From Daphnia pulex (Eukaryota > Arthropoda > Branchiopoda > Diplostraca > Daphniidae), in the NCBI RefSeq assembly GCF_021134715.1, contig NC_060027.1, forward strand, positions 5,084,001 through 5,148,000: DNA of 64,000 nucleotides, in the 5' to 3' direction. Position numbers and translations under genes: made by a program. The notes beneath the pieces were generated by a model, which was not told where the DNA came from, ran no database searches, and was given only the letters and a program-made list of their open reading frames with translations. This document shows, in pieces, positions 39,560-50,348 of the stretch. Numbering within the stretch: position 1 is the stretch's first letter; every line of letters begins with the position of its first letter.

Positions 39560-40450
39560 CAGGATAGAAGTCAAGAAGATAGATGAGAGAGGGATTGATC
39601 GGCAACACTCTCGCTCAATCTCATAATTGGCAAATCTGTCACTATACTCCTACTATCCACTATTCTTCTATTCATCTCAACGAATATCGGTCTTTGAAGT
39701 GCTTTCGTGAATATATCGGCCAATTTATCATATGTGTTCTTACAATTTTACTGCTAGTAGTCCGTCTGCTACTTGTTCTCTTATCCAGTGCCATTTTAGT
39801 GGAATGTGTTTTGTTCTTTGGTGGAATTCATGGTTATATGCATCAGTCTCACTGCACCTTCATTATCACAATACATCGGTAGGCCTACATTCATAACATA
39901 TTTTTTCCTAGTAGATCTTCTATCAGGTAACCAAGCCACGCAGCTGTTTTCCCTCCTTGGCACACTGCTATATACTATGCTTCTGTTGTTGATAAAGCTG
40001 TAGTCAGTTGTTTCTTGGTAGACCACGCCACTTGTTCGTCATTGATAAACATTATACTGCATGATGTTGACTTGCAATCCTCTATATCACCAGCAAGCTG
40101 CTATATCAAGTCTTCATCAACGTAGCAAGCAAGTTCTTTCTTCTGTCCGTCGACCCAGATTCCATATTCTTTCGTTGCTTTCAAATAGCAAAAAAATTGG
40201 TCGAGGGCTTTTCAATGTTCGTTCATTGGGCTTTGGTATAATTCGTAATTCTACACACTGCATAGGCTAAGTTTGGATGTATTTGTAGTGCTATGTTCAG
40301 CAGAGCGCCCCTCTCTCCTATCCCTATCTCTACCTCACTCTGTTGTCCTTTACACGCACTAAGATTCACTTTTGGTTCCAAGGGAGTCACTCTAGGAAAT
40401 CTTGGATCTGAGGTAGTCACTCTAGGGAGTACTTCATTCATTCCGATACT
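39560..40450 (-). mobile_element. Decayed copia-type retrotransposon fragment
   Basis: The minus strand encodes the end of a Ty1/copia polyprotein: LLNIALQIHPNLAYAV-like sequence from the connection after reverse transcriptase, VAWSTKKQLTTALSTTEAEY-like and GLPMYCDNEGAVRL from RNase H, and the typical LADIFTKAL near the C-terminus. Several stops and frameshifts interrupt it. Long terminal repeats are not identified; a purine-rich tract near 39455-39480 could be the polypurine tract. Confidence 0.8.
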
Positions 40451-40560
40451 TGTTAATAACTCTATTAGATGTTATTGTGATAGAAAGTATCGGCTGTTTG
40501 AAGAAATAAATTCTTATCCTTCAAGACATCGGGTTGTTTAAATAATATTAGTTGATAACA

Positions 40561-41544
40561 TTTAACAAGCGATCCACGAATCAAGTAGACCAAAATCCCG
40601 GAGCGGCTTTCCTGATCTAAATCCGGAAAAGGCATTAAAAATCTAAAAAAAATATAGCCATGTTCGTCTTCGCACGCCGGATTTACCTGCGTTTGCAGAA
40701 TGACGATTTTCCGCCCCGTTTAGGAGTTATTTAGCTCTAAAGTTTGGTTTTTTTGAATTTTGTCAGAAAGTGGGGGGGCTTTGACATCCATTTTCGAAAA
40801 AGTAGGGGAGCTAGGGAAAAAACTAATTTTTTGAAAAGGTTTATTGCAATCTCAACCACCAAAATCCAAAAGGAATTTCCTTTCCGGATTTTATTGGTTG
40901 AGATATTACCAATTTAGTGAAAGGATTATTTAGCTAGTTTCCCTCCCTGGCTTGCAGCCATTTTTTCGTACGGTCCGCTGCGCTCCTGGCGGAAGCCAGC
41001 AGAAGGTCTTATATATCGGCCTTCACATTAGACCCATTGCATTTATACAGGCCTTCATATATAGTGAACCCAGATTTCTTATTGGCCGATGTATAAGACC
41101 TTCTGCTGGCTTCCGCCAGGAGCGCAGCGGACCGTACGAAAAAATGGCTGCAAGCCAGGGAGGGAAACTAGCTAAATAATCCTTTCACTAAATTGGTAAT
41201 ATCTCAACCAATAAAATCCGGAAAGGAAATTCCTTTTGGATTTTGGTGGTTGAGATTGCAATAAACCTTTTCAAAAAATTAGTTTTTTCCCTAGCTCCCC
41301 TACTTTTTCGAAAATGGATGTCAAAGCCCCCCCACTTTCTGACAAAATTCAAAAAAACCAAACTTTAGAGCTAAATAACTCCTAAACGGGGCGGAAAATC
41401 GTCATTCTGCAAACGCAGGTAAATCCGGCGTGCGAAGACGAACATGGCTATATTTTTTTTAGATTTTTAATGCCTTTTCCGGATTTAGATCAGGAAAGCC
41501 GCTCCGGGATTTTGGTCTACTTGATTCGTGGATCGCTTGTTAAA
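40561..41544. repeat. 984-bp near-perfect palindrome (461-bp arms)
   Basis: Left arm 40561-41021 and right arm 41084-41544 are reverse complements with, by eye, a single mismatch near the inner end (TATATATCGG against CCGATGTATA). Even homopolymer runs of seven and eight bases match. The 62-bp centre (41022-41083) is not palindromic. The outer ends read TTTAACAAGCGATCC and its complement. No open frame spans an arm with a recognisable protein. A foldback element or a recent inverted duplication are both possible, and an assembly artefact must be excluded. Confidence 0.93.
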
Positions 41545-42230
41545 ACGTGCAGTTATTATTCTCACTCGTTTGTTTATTCAAAACTTTTGTATGGATAGGT
41601 TTCTAATAAGAAAATATCAGGATCAAAATTACAAACTTTGACAACATAAATGTCACAACAGTTGCCGAGCTGAGAGTGGCTAAGATTAATGCAGAACTCA
41701 ATTTTTTGCATTAAAAGAAAACCGGCCTTTCATGCCAATTGCTGTGTATCCAATATAATTAGTCAATCATCAATCGAACGTGATCTCCAAAGAAACCAAG
41801 ATTCTGGATCACTCAAAGTGAAATAATTAAAAAAATTCATTATTGGATTCTGAGAAAACGACGAAAAAGCTAAATTTTCTATGAATTAGTTTTTTTATAA
41901 GCCGATCCGGCGAAAAGCGATCTGGTTATACACCCTCCATCCAGATGAAAGGAGTGGTTGTATGGATCTGGTTATACGCCCTCCATCCAGATGGAAGGAG
42001 TAACTTTGGATTTTGGTGATATTTCAGGATTTTCAATCCCAAATAATTCGGGGACTAAAATAGTTAAGATAAAAATTCTGAATTTGGGTCGACCTGATCT
42101 GGATTTTCACAGTTCCCTTCCGGATTCCTTTGCCAAAACAGCTTCACCAATTTTGGCCCCGTTGAGATCGATTTTGTTAATAGTAAAATCTGTTCAGTAC
42201 ACTTATTTGTTTTTTTCCCTCCAGAGTGGA
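41545..42230. repeat. Region with a 46-bp tandem repeat
   Basis: ATCTGGTTATACACCCTCCA at about 41920 is repeated at about 41966 with few changes (period about 46 bp, two units). The rest of the stretch is not recognised. Confidence 0.5.
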
Positions 42231-42234
42231 TTGG

Positions 42235-42330
42235 TTCTCCTGGTATTTCTGCAAGGGATGAAAATGGATATCATAATCAAGGGAGAAATTGGAGTTGGAG
42301 ACACCGGAAGGAGAATTGAGGGAATTGGGT
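42235..42330 (+). pseudogene. Collagen-like fragment
   Basis: A short run encodes KGEIGVGDTG-type Gly-X-Y sequence after a TTCCCTCCAG-like acceptor, and the same KGEIGVGDTG string reappears near 43620. It ends at a consensus donor (GGGTAAGTA, about 42328). Probably an exon of a decayed collagen-domain gene continuing at 43477-43900. Confidence 0.45.
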
Positions 42331-43476
42331 AAGTAATATTAATTAAAGTTTCTGCTGCTTGGTTTTTAATTTCTATAGGACATCGTTTTTGTATATTTTA
42401 GCTTCAATGTGATACCATTTTTTGATGTACTCAAAAATTAAGAAAGTTATTGTTTTTTTTTGTGCTGGTAGCAGCAAATATTGGGTAAGCCACCGATCTC
42501 ATTTTCCACTACTGCGGATATTATCAAGAGAATCCCGGAAGTATTAGGCGTTTCCTGATTGGAAGTGAAGCTGCAAAAGCCTTTCTACAATGCAAAAAGT
42601 GTTATACATAGGAAAGATGCGAAGCGCAGGTAACCCAAGGTTTTCATGCTTGTGATAAACGCTGCATAAAAATCACTGGGTAGCTCGTTTTCCTCTTGTC
42701 AGTAGGAAGCTAGGCAAGAAATGCATCTGTGGTGCTCTTGTATTCACAATGTATCCACACAAGTAGTAGGTGGAATTGGCTTGCAAAAGATCCAGCTCGA
42801 GTGAACACAATGCAAATCGAAATGAAATCTATGTTTTCTGTATGTTTGATGAAATTTGTATTTGGGACATTCCACGCCAAAAAAACCAATCGATGGCCCG
42901 TCAAAATTTATATTTGGATAAAAATTGGAGTTAGTATTGAAAAAAAAACAAAGATGTATTGTCTAATTTTGTATTTTTTATTTAATTAGTTAAGGAGTTA
43001 TTGCGAATTAAAAAACGCATTTTTTTTATTTTCAGTGAAGTCAGAAAATTTTTTAATTTTTATTTTCTCGAATTCTTATAATCTATTTTTCACCCGATTG
43101 CATTTTTTAAAAACGTCAATCGATTTCTTATTAGTTCCTTTAAAAAGCTCACGAATTTATTTTATTTTTAGAAAAAAATCAAATTTTTTTCAACTAAAGT
43201 CGGCACTGTAGTTGCAAAGGCTTGCGATGAAACAAATGACAAACGACAGCCACCCACGACATTTCTAAACAAGCCTAAATTTAAAATTTAAAAACAAACC
43301 TTTCAACTAAAAAAAATACCTTAAACAATACACTTTTACATGAAACACCTGTGATATTGGACCTAAATGAGATTTCGAGACGCTGGACCTAAGGGTGAAT
43401 TGGGTTATTATAAATAGTATTTTCTTATTTATTAGTCCACTTCTTAAATTTTACGCGTTATTTTGATCATTTACTA
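42331..43476. other. AT-rich DNA without recognised genes
   Basis: Long A and T runs and no supportable reading frame. It may be an intron or intergenic DNA between the collagen-like fragments. Confidence 0.35.
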
Positions 43477-43900
43477 GGGTCAAAGGAAGATACAGGTTTA
43501 ACTGGTGACTGCGGAGTAAAGGGTGATAGTTGGCCCAAATAGGATAAGGGAGATATCGGAGTTGAAAACACTGGTGATATTGGACCTAAGGGAGATATAA
43601 GGGGGATATGGGTATCAAGGGTGAAATTGGAGTTGGAGACACCGGACCTTATTGTGATAAGGCAAACTTGGGTTACTATAAAAGCATATTTTAGCATTTC
43701 AATATTTGGAATGAAATACATTAGTATGTTTAAAAATTTGAAAATGGATTTTGAAAAATAGGAATAAAGGGAGTTACGGGTTCATCTAGTGAAATCGAAA
43801 ATAAGGGTGGCAGTGCATCCAAAGGTAACAAGAGAGAAATTGGATTTGGAAACACTGCTGCTGATATTGGACGTAAGGGGATTTGACAAAAATTTAATGC
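43477..43900 (+). pseudogene. Decayed collagen-like Gly-X-Y gene
   Basis: Exon-like pieces encode degenerate Gly-X-Y repeats: TGLTGDCGVKGD, NTGDIGPKGDI, KGEIGVGDTG and, after an AAAAATAG acceptor near 43760, IKGVTGSS and DIGRKG. Stop codons and at least one frameshift interrupt the series (for example TAG near 43542), so it is not a working collagen. Arthropod collagen-domain genes are often multi-copy, which fits a dead duplicate. Confidence 0.6.
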
Positions 43901-45240
43901 TGACATTATATTTTTCCGACATAAAATTTTTTTCAAAGCGTTTTCTGACGACCCTCTTTACAAGAACAAAGAGCTCTGTATCGTTAAATCGGCGAAGACC
44001 AACCTTATTGAACTTTTTCTCCCTTCCAGTCCAACAGAACTTCCTAGCAATTGAAATAGTCAAGCAATAATTTAAAATATTACTTAGAAGTTTATCTTCG
44101 TTTAAACCTCCAATCAGCATACTGAAAAAAAAAACAATTTTTTTTGAAATATTTTTAACAACAAAAAAGTAAGTAGTAAAAAGTAAAAAGTAAGTTCTTT
44201 TAAACCTTCTTTCAAAATTTTCTAAGTCGGCTAAATCGTTCATAGGGAACTTTTCGATTAGGTTATCCACGGCAATGAAACTTTGTTTTTTGTCGCTCGA
44301 TTCATCTACGTCAAACCTTAGCTTCGAAACGAATTCAGTAAGGGCATTAAGTTTGATTGCCATATCCTCTTGACGTCTCAGCGTTTTTTGACTGTTTTTA
44401 TATGTTGCAGCTATCATTCTGTAGTATTAGTTCTGATTCAATAGTTCGGATGCTGCTGATGTAGTTCTTGATTGATTGTTTTCTTGCAACTTTAATGATT
44501 GCACCTCTTCATCAACACGAGGTCTGTTACTTGATACTTCTTTTGAAAAAAACAATTGTAATTAAATAAAAACAGCTAAATTTTTTTCGTTACTTGGTGT
44601 GTTAGGTGTAACCTGCGAATCCCCCACAGCTTTTTCATCAGTTTCGGCTTCTTCTACGATCAGTAGCATTGAAGAAGGTTGAACTGGAATTTGAAAAAGT
44701 GTTATTATTCGTTAATGTGTAAATTTATATTGACAATGTATAAATAAAAATAGAATTCTAAAAACCTACTTTTTTCCCAACAACTACTGTGTCTGTTCTT
44801 TTTACGTGCTGGCTTGCACTCCCAGATGGAATTATTGGACGAGTTTGGCTATCAATTCTTCCGGTTTAAGGGTTTAGGGGTCTCTTGTAATGGCCTTCTT
44901 CTTCTTCAGGCAAATCTTCTTCCCGTTGTCTCAATCGAACATGGTAAGTATGAAGATGAAGTCAAAGTTTCTTGGCTGCTGCTAGATGATAAGGACGAAT
45001 CTTTCAGGAGGGACTCTTTGGCGCCACTGTCACTGCTCTGTGACTCGCCTGAATCAGGAGAATTTCCCGAATCATTCATGATATCTAGATTGAATGTAAA
45101 ATGTAACTAATTATTGAAAGATTTTCAGCAAATACCGGTTTACCTTTTGTGTACACTGGATCTTCTAGAATTGATTTTCCTGGTCGACGGCTTTCCGTAG
45201 AAGTAGGAACTTCTGGAGTAAACATAAAAAAATCTACATT
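43782..45240 (-). pseudogene. DUF4806-like gene, probably decayed
   Basis: The minus strand contains a region with the layout of the DUF4806 domain. A piece with NLIEKFPMNDLADLENFERR (about 44210-44270) and, after a short intron-like gap, LIGGLNEDKLLSNILNYC and FCWTGREKKFNKVGL (about 43970-44125). Upstream exon-like blocks are Ser/Glu-rich (MLLIVEEAETDEKAVGDSQV near 44592-44683, GNSPDSGESQSSDSGAKES near 45000-45090) with plausible splice borders. An in-frame TAA lies between two blocks near 44430, and another stop interrupts the block near 44865, so I call it broken. DUF4806 function is unknown. The match is from memory of the domain's pattern and should be tested. Confidence 0.5.
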
Positions 45241-45666
45241 ACAGTGAAGGTAAGAAAAATGTTAATAAGTGTAGGGAAATAACTAAATTAATTAATTCAC
45301 AGAGGTTTTTTTTCTGACAATCACGTCATAGAATTATGAGGGATCGAACAAACCAAATTGAAAGAATTAGGTACAAGTCGTAAAGATGTGTTATATAATG
45401 AATCATGGTGATATAAAAGATGAAGTCAAACAGAAAATTTCTATACGGATAAAAACATGCAGAGGAAAAAAATATCAAGCAAGCCAAGAAAATGGAGCAA
45501 CAAGAGAGAAAGAACAAGAAGAAGAAGAAAATGAGGTAATTGCACATTATAAAGAACTAGAAAAAACAAATTTTGCGAGAAAATGAATGAATCTTGCTCT
45601 GCCTCAGAATGAAAAATCACCAATCTAATATGAAATGTAAACAAGAAAGTTTTTAAAATTATTGAA

Positions 45667-45882
45667 TAGGGGAGAGCGGGGTTGGATGAGACAGGGGTTG
45701 GATGGGGCAGAGGAGTTATCCCATAGAAGTAATGATTGGAAATTAAAAAAAAAAATTTGAGCATATGCATCACACACTTATTAATACGGGGCTAAAAGAA
45801 ATTTTTCCTGCCATTAGAGGGACTTACATAAGACCCCACTTTCCCATCCAACCCCTGTCCCATCCAACCCCGCTCTCCCCTA
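45667..45882. mobile_element. Miniature TA-flanked inverted-repeat element
   Basis: TA followed by GGGGAGAGCGGGGTTGGATG at 45669, ending with CATCCAACCCCGCTCTCCCC then TA at 45882. The arms match for about 40 bp with one or two mismatches, and each arm has an internal repeat of GGGTTGGATG. TA target duplications and small size fit a Tc1/mariner-type miniature element. Confidence 0.85.
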
Positions 45883-46103
45883 CATTTTTCGTACACAAAC
45901 AAAGCTGAATCAACGTTTTGAAGAAAGGGCTCAGCTAAGCCCATCAGCAATGGACAAATCTGGTCAGTGTTCACCAGATCTCTTCACCAGCGGAACCCCC
46001 AACCATGCGAAAAATTTAAAAAGATGGGGAGGGCACATCAGAGGATAAAATCTAAAAAAAAATCACAGAAGACGAAGTCAATTCAAATAGCAGTAAAAAT
46101 GAT

Positions 46104-46140
46104 GATGAGGAGAATACCCTCTGCCAGAGGGTATCCTCAT
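46104..46140. repeat. Short hairpin
   Basis: ATGAGGAGAATACCCTCTG followed by CAGAGGGTATCCTCAT forms a near-perfect stem with almost no loop. It lies just upstream of the hAT transposase remnant, and could be a fused end of an element or a secondary-structure relic. Confidence 0.55.
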
Positions 46141-46179
46141 TAAGAAAGAACTTGGGAAGCTTTTTGTTAGACCAAATGA

Positions 46180-47090
46180 CACTTGATGGAATTCTTATTA
46201 CCGTGCAATCAAAAGAGAGAAGAACTTTCTTTTAAAAAAACACCAGAAACTAACAGACATCTTCAAGCACTTCAATGTTACACCTTTAAGACCTGTGGAA
46301 GAAGCATTTTTTTTAGAATATGTCAAAATTATGACACCTATGGCCAACGCTCTCGACATTCTGCAAGGAGATAACAATATTTCCATTGGATATCTCCTCC
46401 CTTCTCTAACTGCATTACAGAATCAGTTAGAGAAGTTAAAAAAAAAGCGGAATAAAGCACTCGAAAGCATTAATAAATGCCCTTTGCAATGGACTTACTA
46501 AACGGTTCAGCCATATATGTTCCTGGATCGAGAACTGCGTTTAGCAAGTATGTTGCATACCCGTTTTAAACTCTCTTGGATTAAGGGTGAAGATCAAGAA
46601 GAAGCCATCATGCTATTAAAAGATGATTTTCAAGATGAGTGCGACCGGGTTGGAACTGACAGGCCTTCATCTATTTTTAAGTAATTATATTTTTATGAAA
46701 TTAAAATAATATTGGATTTTATTTGAATTTTTTGATCGTAGCTCAAAAGCAATAACACCGGAAAGCAATAGTGATGACAGCGATGATGAGAACCCACCCA
46801 AAAAGAAGCCAAAGAAGGATTTCTTTAAATCTTTATGACCAAAAACGGCCGTAGAAACTGAGGAACTTGACAGATTTTCAAACGAAGGAATTGCATCTAC
46901 TGAATCAATTTTAAATTTTCCAATTTTAAGCCACTTGTTCTTGCGTTACAACACTGCTCTCCCTTCATCCGCATCAGTCGAAAGGCTTTTTAGTGTAGCT
47001 GGAAGCATTTTTAAGCCAACGAGATCAAGGTGAAGGACAGGAATTTTGAAATGCTTCTTTTCCTCAAAGTCAAGGGGTACTAAAAATATA
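46180..47090 (+). pseudogene. hAT-family transposase remnant
   Basis: Frames encode the C-terminal part of a hAT transposase: FFLEYVKIMTPMANALDILQG, then YMFLDRELRLASMLHTRFKL, then after an intron-like gap the dimerisation region [20 protein letters not shown] with [13 protein letters not shown]. Several stops and frame changes (for example near 46500 and 46838) break it, and the DDE core is missing or scrambled. A GATCGCGATC-rich region and a terminus ending CACAACACTG lie downstream at 47170-47320. Confidence 0.82.
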
Positions 47091-47159
47091 ATGCCTTGTA
47101 AATTCTAGCTTAAAAAAAAAATGTATTTTGCGTAAGTGGTTTTGTGTTGAAAACGTATG

Positions 47160-47320
47160 TTCTTTCCCCCTTTGCCATCTAGCGGCGATCGCAAAAGAGA
47201 TCGCGACCGCGATCGCGATCGTTAGGTGAAATCACGATCGCGATCGCGACCTCGATTGTTTTTTTTTCTGTTGATCGGGACCGGGATCGCGATCCAAAAA
47301 AAAGATCGGTCACAACACTG
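47160..47320. repeat. GATCGCGATC-rich subterminal region of the hAT remnant
   Basis: Repeats of GATCGCGATCGCGATCG in both orientations, then GGTCACAACACTG ending near 47320; read from the other side this begins CAGTGTTGTGACC, a hAT-like terminus. I did not find the matching left terminus. Similar GATCGATC repeats flank the protease-carrying element at 36.9-37.7 kb. Confidence 0.6.
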
Positions 47321-48472
47321 CCCTCTGCAAACTCACGTGCGACTCTCACACAAGAGTCGGAACACGAACATAAAAATGTGATTTATAAAGCTATCAACGG
47401 AATAGATGCAATAATTATTTTTTAAAGATGAATTGCATTAACATTTTTGCCCTATCGACCCTATCGATGAATATGATTCGATAGAATCTTTGCAAGAGAA
47501 TAGAAAACTTATTTTTGGGCTTATAACCTCCAGAAAGTATAGCCAATACCCAGGCTTAACACCAAAGCCTTCTACAGAGCTCCCAGAGAAAATTTAAGTT
47601 TATTTTTCATTTTTTTTAAATATTACATTGTTATAATTGAATATTACACCATTCAATCATTACCTTTTCTTACAACTCTAAGCAGGGAATTTTGGTTAAC
47701 ATAAGTCATGATACTGAATTGGAGTAGCGACCATTTCCCCTTTGACAAATTACTACCTCCCTCCTAATATTTTCTTCAGTAGCCTGATTAATAAATTAGT
47801 AATAACAGAATTTGTCAATTTATTATAAATTTATTGTCAATCCTATATAATTATAATTGTGGGAGCTTATTTAGCCATAAAAAATTACAGGAGAGACCAT
47901 CCATAAATGACGTAACCCAAATTTTTTTACCCCCCCACCCTCCTGTAACCCCTTTTCACAAAAGACAAACCCCTTACATTCCATAGCATTTGTAGACCCT
48001 GAAACAAATTTGGGTTAGCTGTTTGTTGATTCATTAATCAAAATAAAAACTAATTAGAGTTAATGGCCATTAAATCTCAAATCAAATTCCTCCTGCCATA
48101 TATCAGAAAAAATGATCGTCTACGGGAATTAACGGGTTTGTTTCATACTTTCCATCGTATCGCGACCAGATAAAATTTTCTTTATCCATTCATTTTTCAT
48201 CTTTTGTCCGGTTCAAGCCAACATCATCCATTGACGAATTTCTGCGATTCTGACTGGTCTGACTCGAGGGAGAATTTCGAAAAAGTAATCACAATTATTT
48301 AGAACCATCATTTTTTAACAGAATTTTAAGAAATAAATAAATTGAACGAGACATTTGTTCACTACTTGGCAGAAGGAAGCTATTGCCACTACTAAAAATA
48401 AAACAATAAAATTATTCAATTAAAACAATGTAGTACCTTTACAGAGTTTGTACAGAGTGTATGATGTGATAC
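47321..48472. other. AT-rich DNA with one repeat-like motif
   Basis: No gene is seen. The stretch near 47893-47985 (CATCCATAAATGACGTAACC then a C-rich tract) resembles a motif that I recall as widespread in arthropod repeats; this is from memory and not tested. Confidence 0.4.
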
Positions 48473-48715
48473 GTGACCAGTTGTTATTGCCTCTACCATG
48501 AAACCCACCTCTTTCTTTACCTCTAGAATTATTTCCTCAATCTGCCATAGCTGAACAATTTAACTTTTTCAGGTGGACATGGAACTAACTAGAACCTAAG
48601 TCTGTGCTAGAACACAAACAATGTATGACGTTCAGATTTTTTTATTTTTCCAAGGATAAAAACCCGCCGCTAACATTGCAGACGACAGAGAGTGAAGCTC
48701 ATTCGTACCCCAGAG
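48473..48715 (-). pseudogene. Captured MCM8 5'UTR and exon 1 fragment (unit 2)
   Basis: The minus strand matches MCM8 from about 706 to 935: the 5' region, the start codon context CTATGGCAGATT, and the RG-rich coding part up to GGCAATAACAACTGG. A point change turns the fourth codon into a stop (GATTGAGG against GATTCAGG), so it cannot encode MCM8. Confidence 0.87.
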
Positions 48716-48727
48716 CCATCTAGATTT

Positions 48728-48760
48728 ACGGACTCCAACTTGACGTTGGGGGAGTCCGTC
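48728..48760. repeat. Hairpin of the composite unit (copy 2)
   Basis: ACGGACTCCAACTTGACGTT followed by GGGGGAGTCCGTC, the same structure as at 14451-14483 and 50214-50246. Confidence 0.6.
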
Positions 48761-48859
48761 AAATAGACAAATCGGAAAAAGCCTTGATACTTCTTACTTC
48801 TCTCTTCAAACCAAATCATCAACTTCTCAACTTGCTTCCTGAATTTGCTTTCCTGACAA

Positions 48860-49438
48860 ATGGATTACATAGGCTACAAATATGGAAAGTAAGTAAAAGA
48901 CAATTTAAAGTTTGTCAGGTTGTAGGCCTACTTTAATTTGTCTTTTTTCTTCTTATTTCTAGATGTCAAAGCACACACTATACAGTTTTTCCTCATTTAT
49001 GAAAAGAACTTAAAGTATCGAGAGGGTAAGTCATTCATTCTTTCATTTAGAACTATTAAGATTGATTGTGTAACTTACTGATTTGATTTTATTTGAACTT
49101 ACAGCCTCAGATGATGAAGATTCTGACAAGGAAGATACCCCCGTTGTGGAATCCTGTATTCTTGTGGAGACCCTGATGTTGAGTCTGGAAACGACACCAG
49201 TGATGTTTCTGGAGAATCTGAAGGTAACATATCATAAATAATCACAAGTTAAAAAATTTAAATTATTTAAATTAAAAACCCAGAAGGAGAGCGCAAGAGA
49301 AAGAAGGCCCTACGTACCAAGGAAGCCAAAAAGGCCAAGTTGGCTTTGGAGGCAAACTTGGAGGCAAACTCGGACGAGGACAGCGACCTGTCGAGCGCTT
49401 TTTCGGATTGCAGCCTCGACGAGGATGACGACGAGTAA
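48860..49438 (+). CDS. Small acidic/basic low-complexity protein, copy 2
   Basis: Begins MDYIGYKYGK at 48860, followed by short introns with GTAAGT donors, an acidic exon (SDDEDSDKEDTP) and a last exon with a basic block (GERKRKKALRTKEAKKAK) and an acidic tail (SDEDSDLSSAFSDCSLDED) ending at TAA 49438. The acidic exon seems frameshifted relative to copy 3, so this copy may be broken. The function is not recognised. Confidence 0.45.
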
Positions 49439-49589
49439 ATGGCTATGGGAAAGAGAAAAGGAGGAGAAATTCTAGAAAAGAGAGTCGAAAAATTCAGATT
49501 ACAGTGCCTATATATGTGTGTGTTTGTGTATGTGTTTAAAAAATGTCTGTGTCTTTCTGTTACCTTCTCTCTTTTTCCATGTATCGTAC

Positions 49590-49735
49590 CTTGTCAGCTT
49601 TCTTTACTTTCAAATAAATCACTTGATCTCCACATGCTTTAATGGCAGCATCAAGTTTATCTACATTTAATGTTGAATCTTTGTCTTGTTTCTCCACTTG
49701 ACTTGGGATTTCTAAACTTGCTTCCTGAATTTGCT
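49590..49735 (-). pseudogene. Captured glutamyl-prolyl-tRNA synthetase fragment (unit 2)
   Basis: The minus strand reads IPSQVEKQDKDSTLNVDKLD then AAIKACGDQVIYLKVKKADK, a WHEP-type linker repeat of EPRS. A single short piece without the rest of the gene. Unit 1 has a deletion in this segment (its version jumps from LNV to GDE). Confidence 0.75.
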
Positions 49736-49869
49736 TTCAATTGGATTGTTTGCAATTTCACAATGGATTACTACACATGTGGAAAGTAAGTAAAAGACAA
49801 TTTAAAGTTTGTCAGGTAAATATTTCTCGGATTGTTGTTACATTGTTTCTCGGTTGTTGTTACATGTAT

Positions 49870-50205
49870 GTGTCAATTCTCTAAGGTTGTTGATACCTTC
49901 AGATGGGAAGTAATGTTTCCACCCTTTATATGGACAAGATAGGAATGCTGATTTATGAGATTCCTCTGCCTTGATGTCTCGCTGTCAGAAGATTGAACAT
50001 TTTAGTTTCTTTATTCTTTATCTCTAATATCTTATTTGTAAATTCTTTATCTCTAATATCTTATTTGTAAACATTTTAGAATAAATAAGAAACAAATTTA
50101 AGTTGCACATTATTATTGTTATCATTATTTCTTGTTGAACCTCTGCCTTCCGCCGCTAACATTGCAGACGACAGAGAGTGAAGCCCATTCGTACCCTAGA
50201 GCCAT
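49870..50205 (-). pseudogene. Captured MCM8 exon 1/intron 1/exon 2 fragment (unit 3)
   Basis: On the minus strand this matches MCM8 5' region, the end of exon 1, intron 1 (TTTGTTTCTTATTTATTCTA) and all of exon 2 up to GGTATCAACA just past its donor. The start codon and RG-rich exon are deleted. A short duplication (TTCTTTATCTCTAATATCTT twice, about 50008-50070) is local to this copy. Confidence 0.85.
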
Positions 50206-50213
50206 CTAGATTT

Positions 50214-50246
50214 ACGGACTCCAACTTGACGTTGGGGGAGTCCGTC
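50214..50246. repeat. Hairpin of the composite unit (copy 3)
   Basis: Same ACGGACTCC...GGAGTCCGT hairpin as in the other units. Confidence 0.6.
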
Positions 50247-50348
50247 AAATAGAAAAAATCGAAAAGACCTTGAAATTGAAAACTTCTCTCAAAACATTTC
50301 TAAATTTGCTTCCTGCTGAATTTGCTTTCTGTTTACAATTATTACACA

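Larger units (their letters stand above)
48473..49735 (+). mobile_element. Composite gene-fragment unit 2
   Basis: Order: antisense MCM8 5' fragment (48473-48715), hairpin (48728-48760), small acidic/basic gene (48860-49438) and antisense glutamyl-prolyl-tRNA synthetase fragment (about 49590-49735). This copy keeps the MCM8 start codon region and part of the RG-rich exon, unlike units 1 and 3, so it represents a less deleted lineage. Confidence 0.78.

Noticed and set aside
39440-39560. A complete copia LTR
   Set aside because: Only a purine-rich tract and part of the end were suspected; no second LTR copy was found in the window.
45386-45586. Lys/Glu-rich coiled-coil-like frame
   Set aside because: Purine-rich low-complexity DNA gives such frames by chance; no splice sites or homology.
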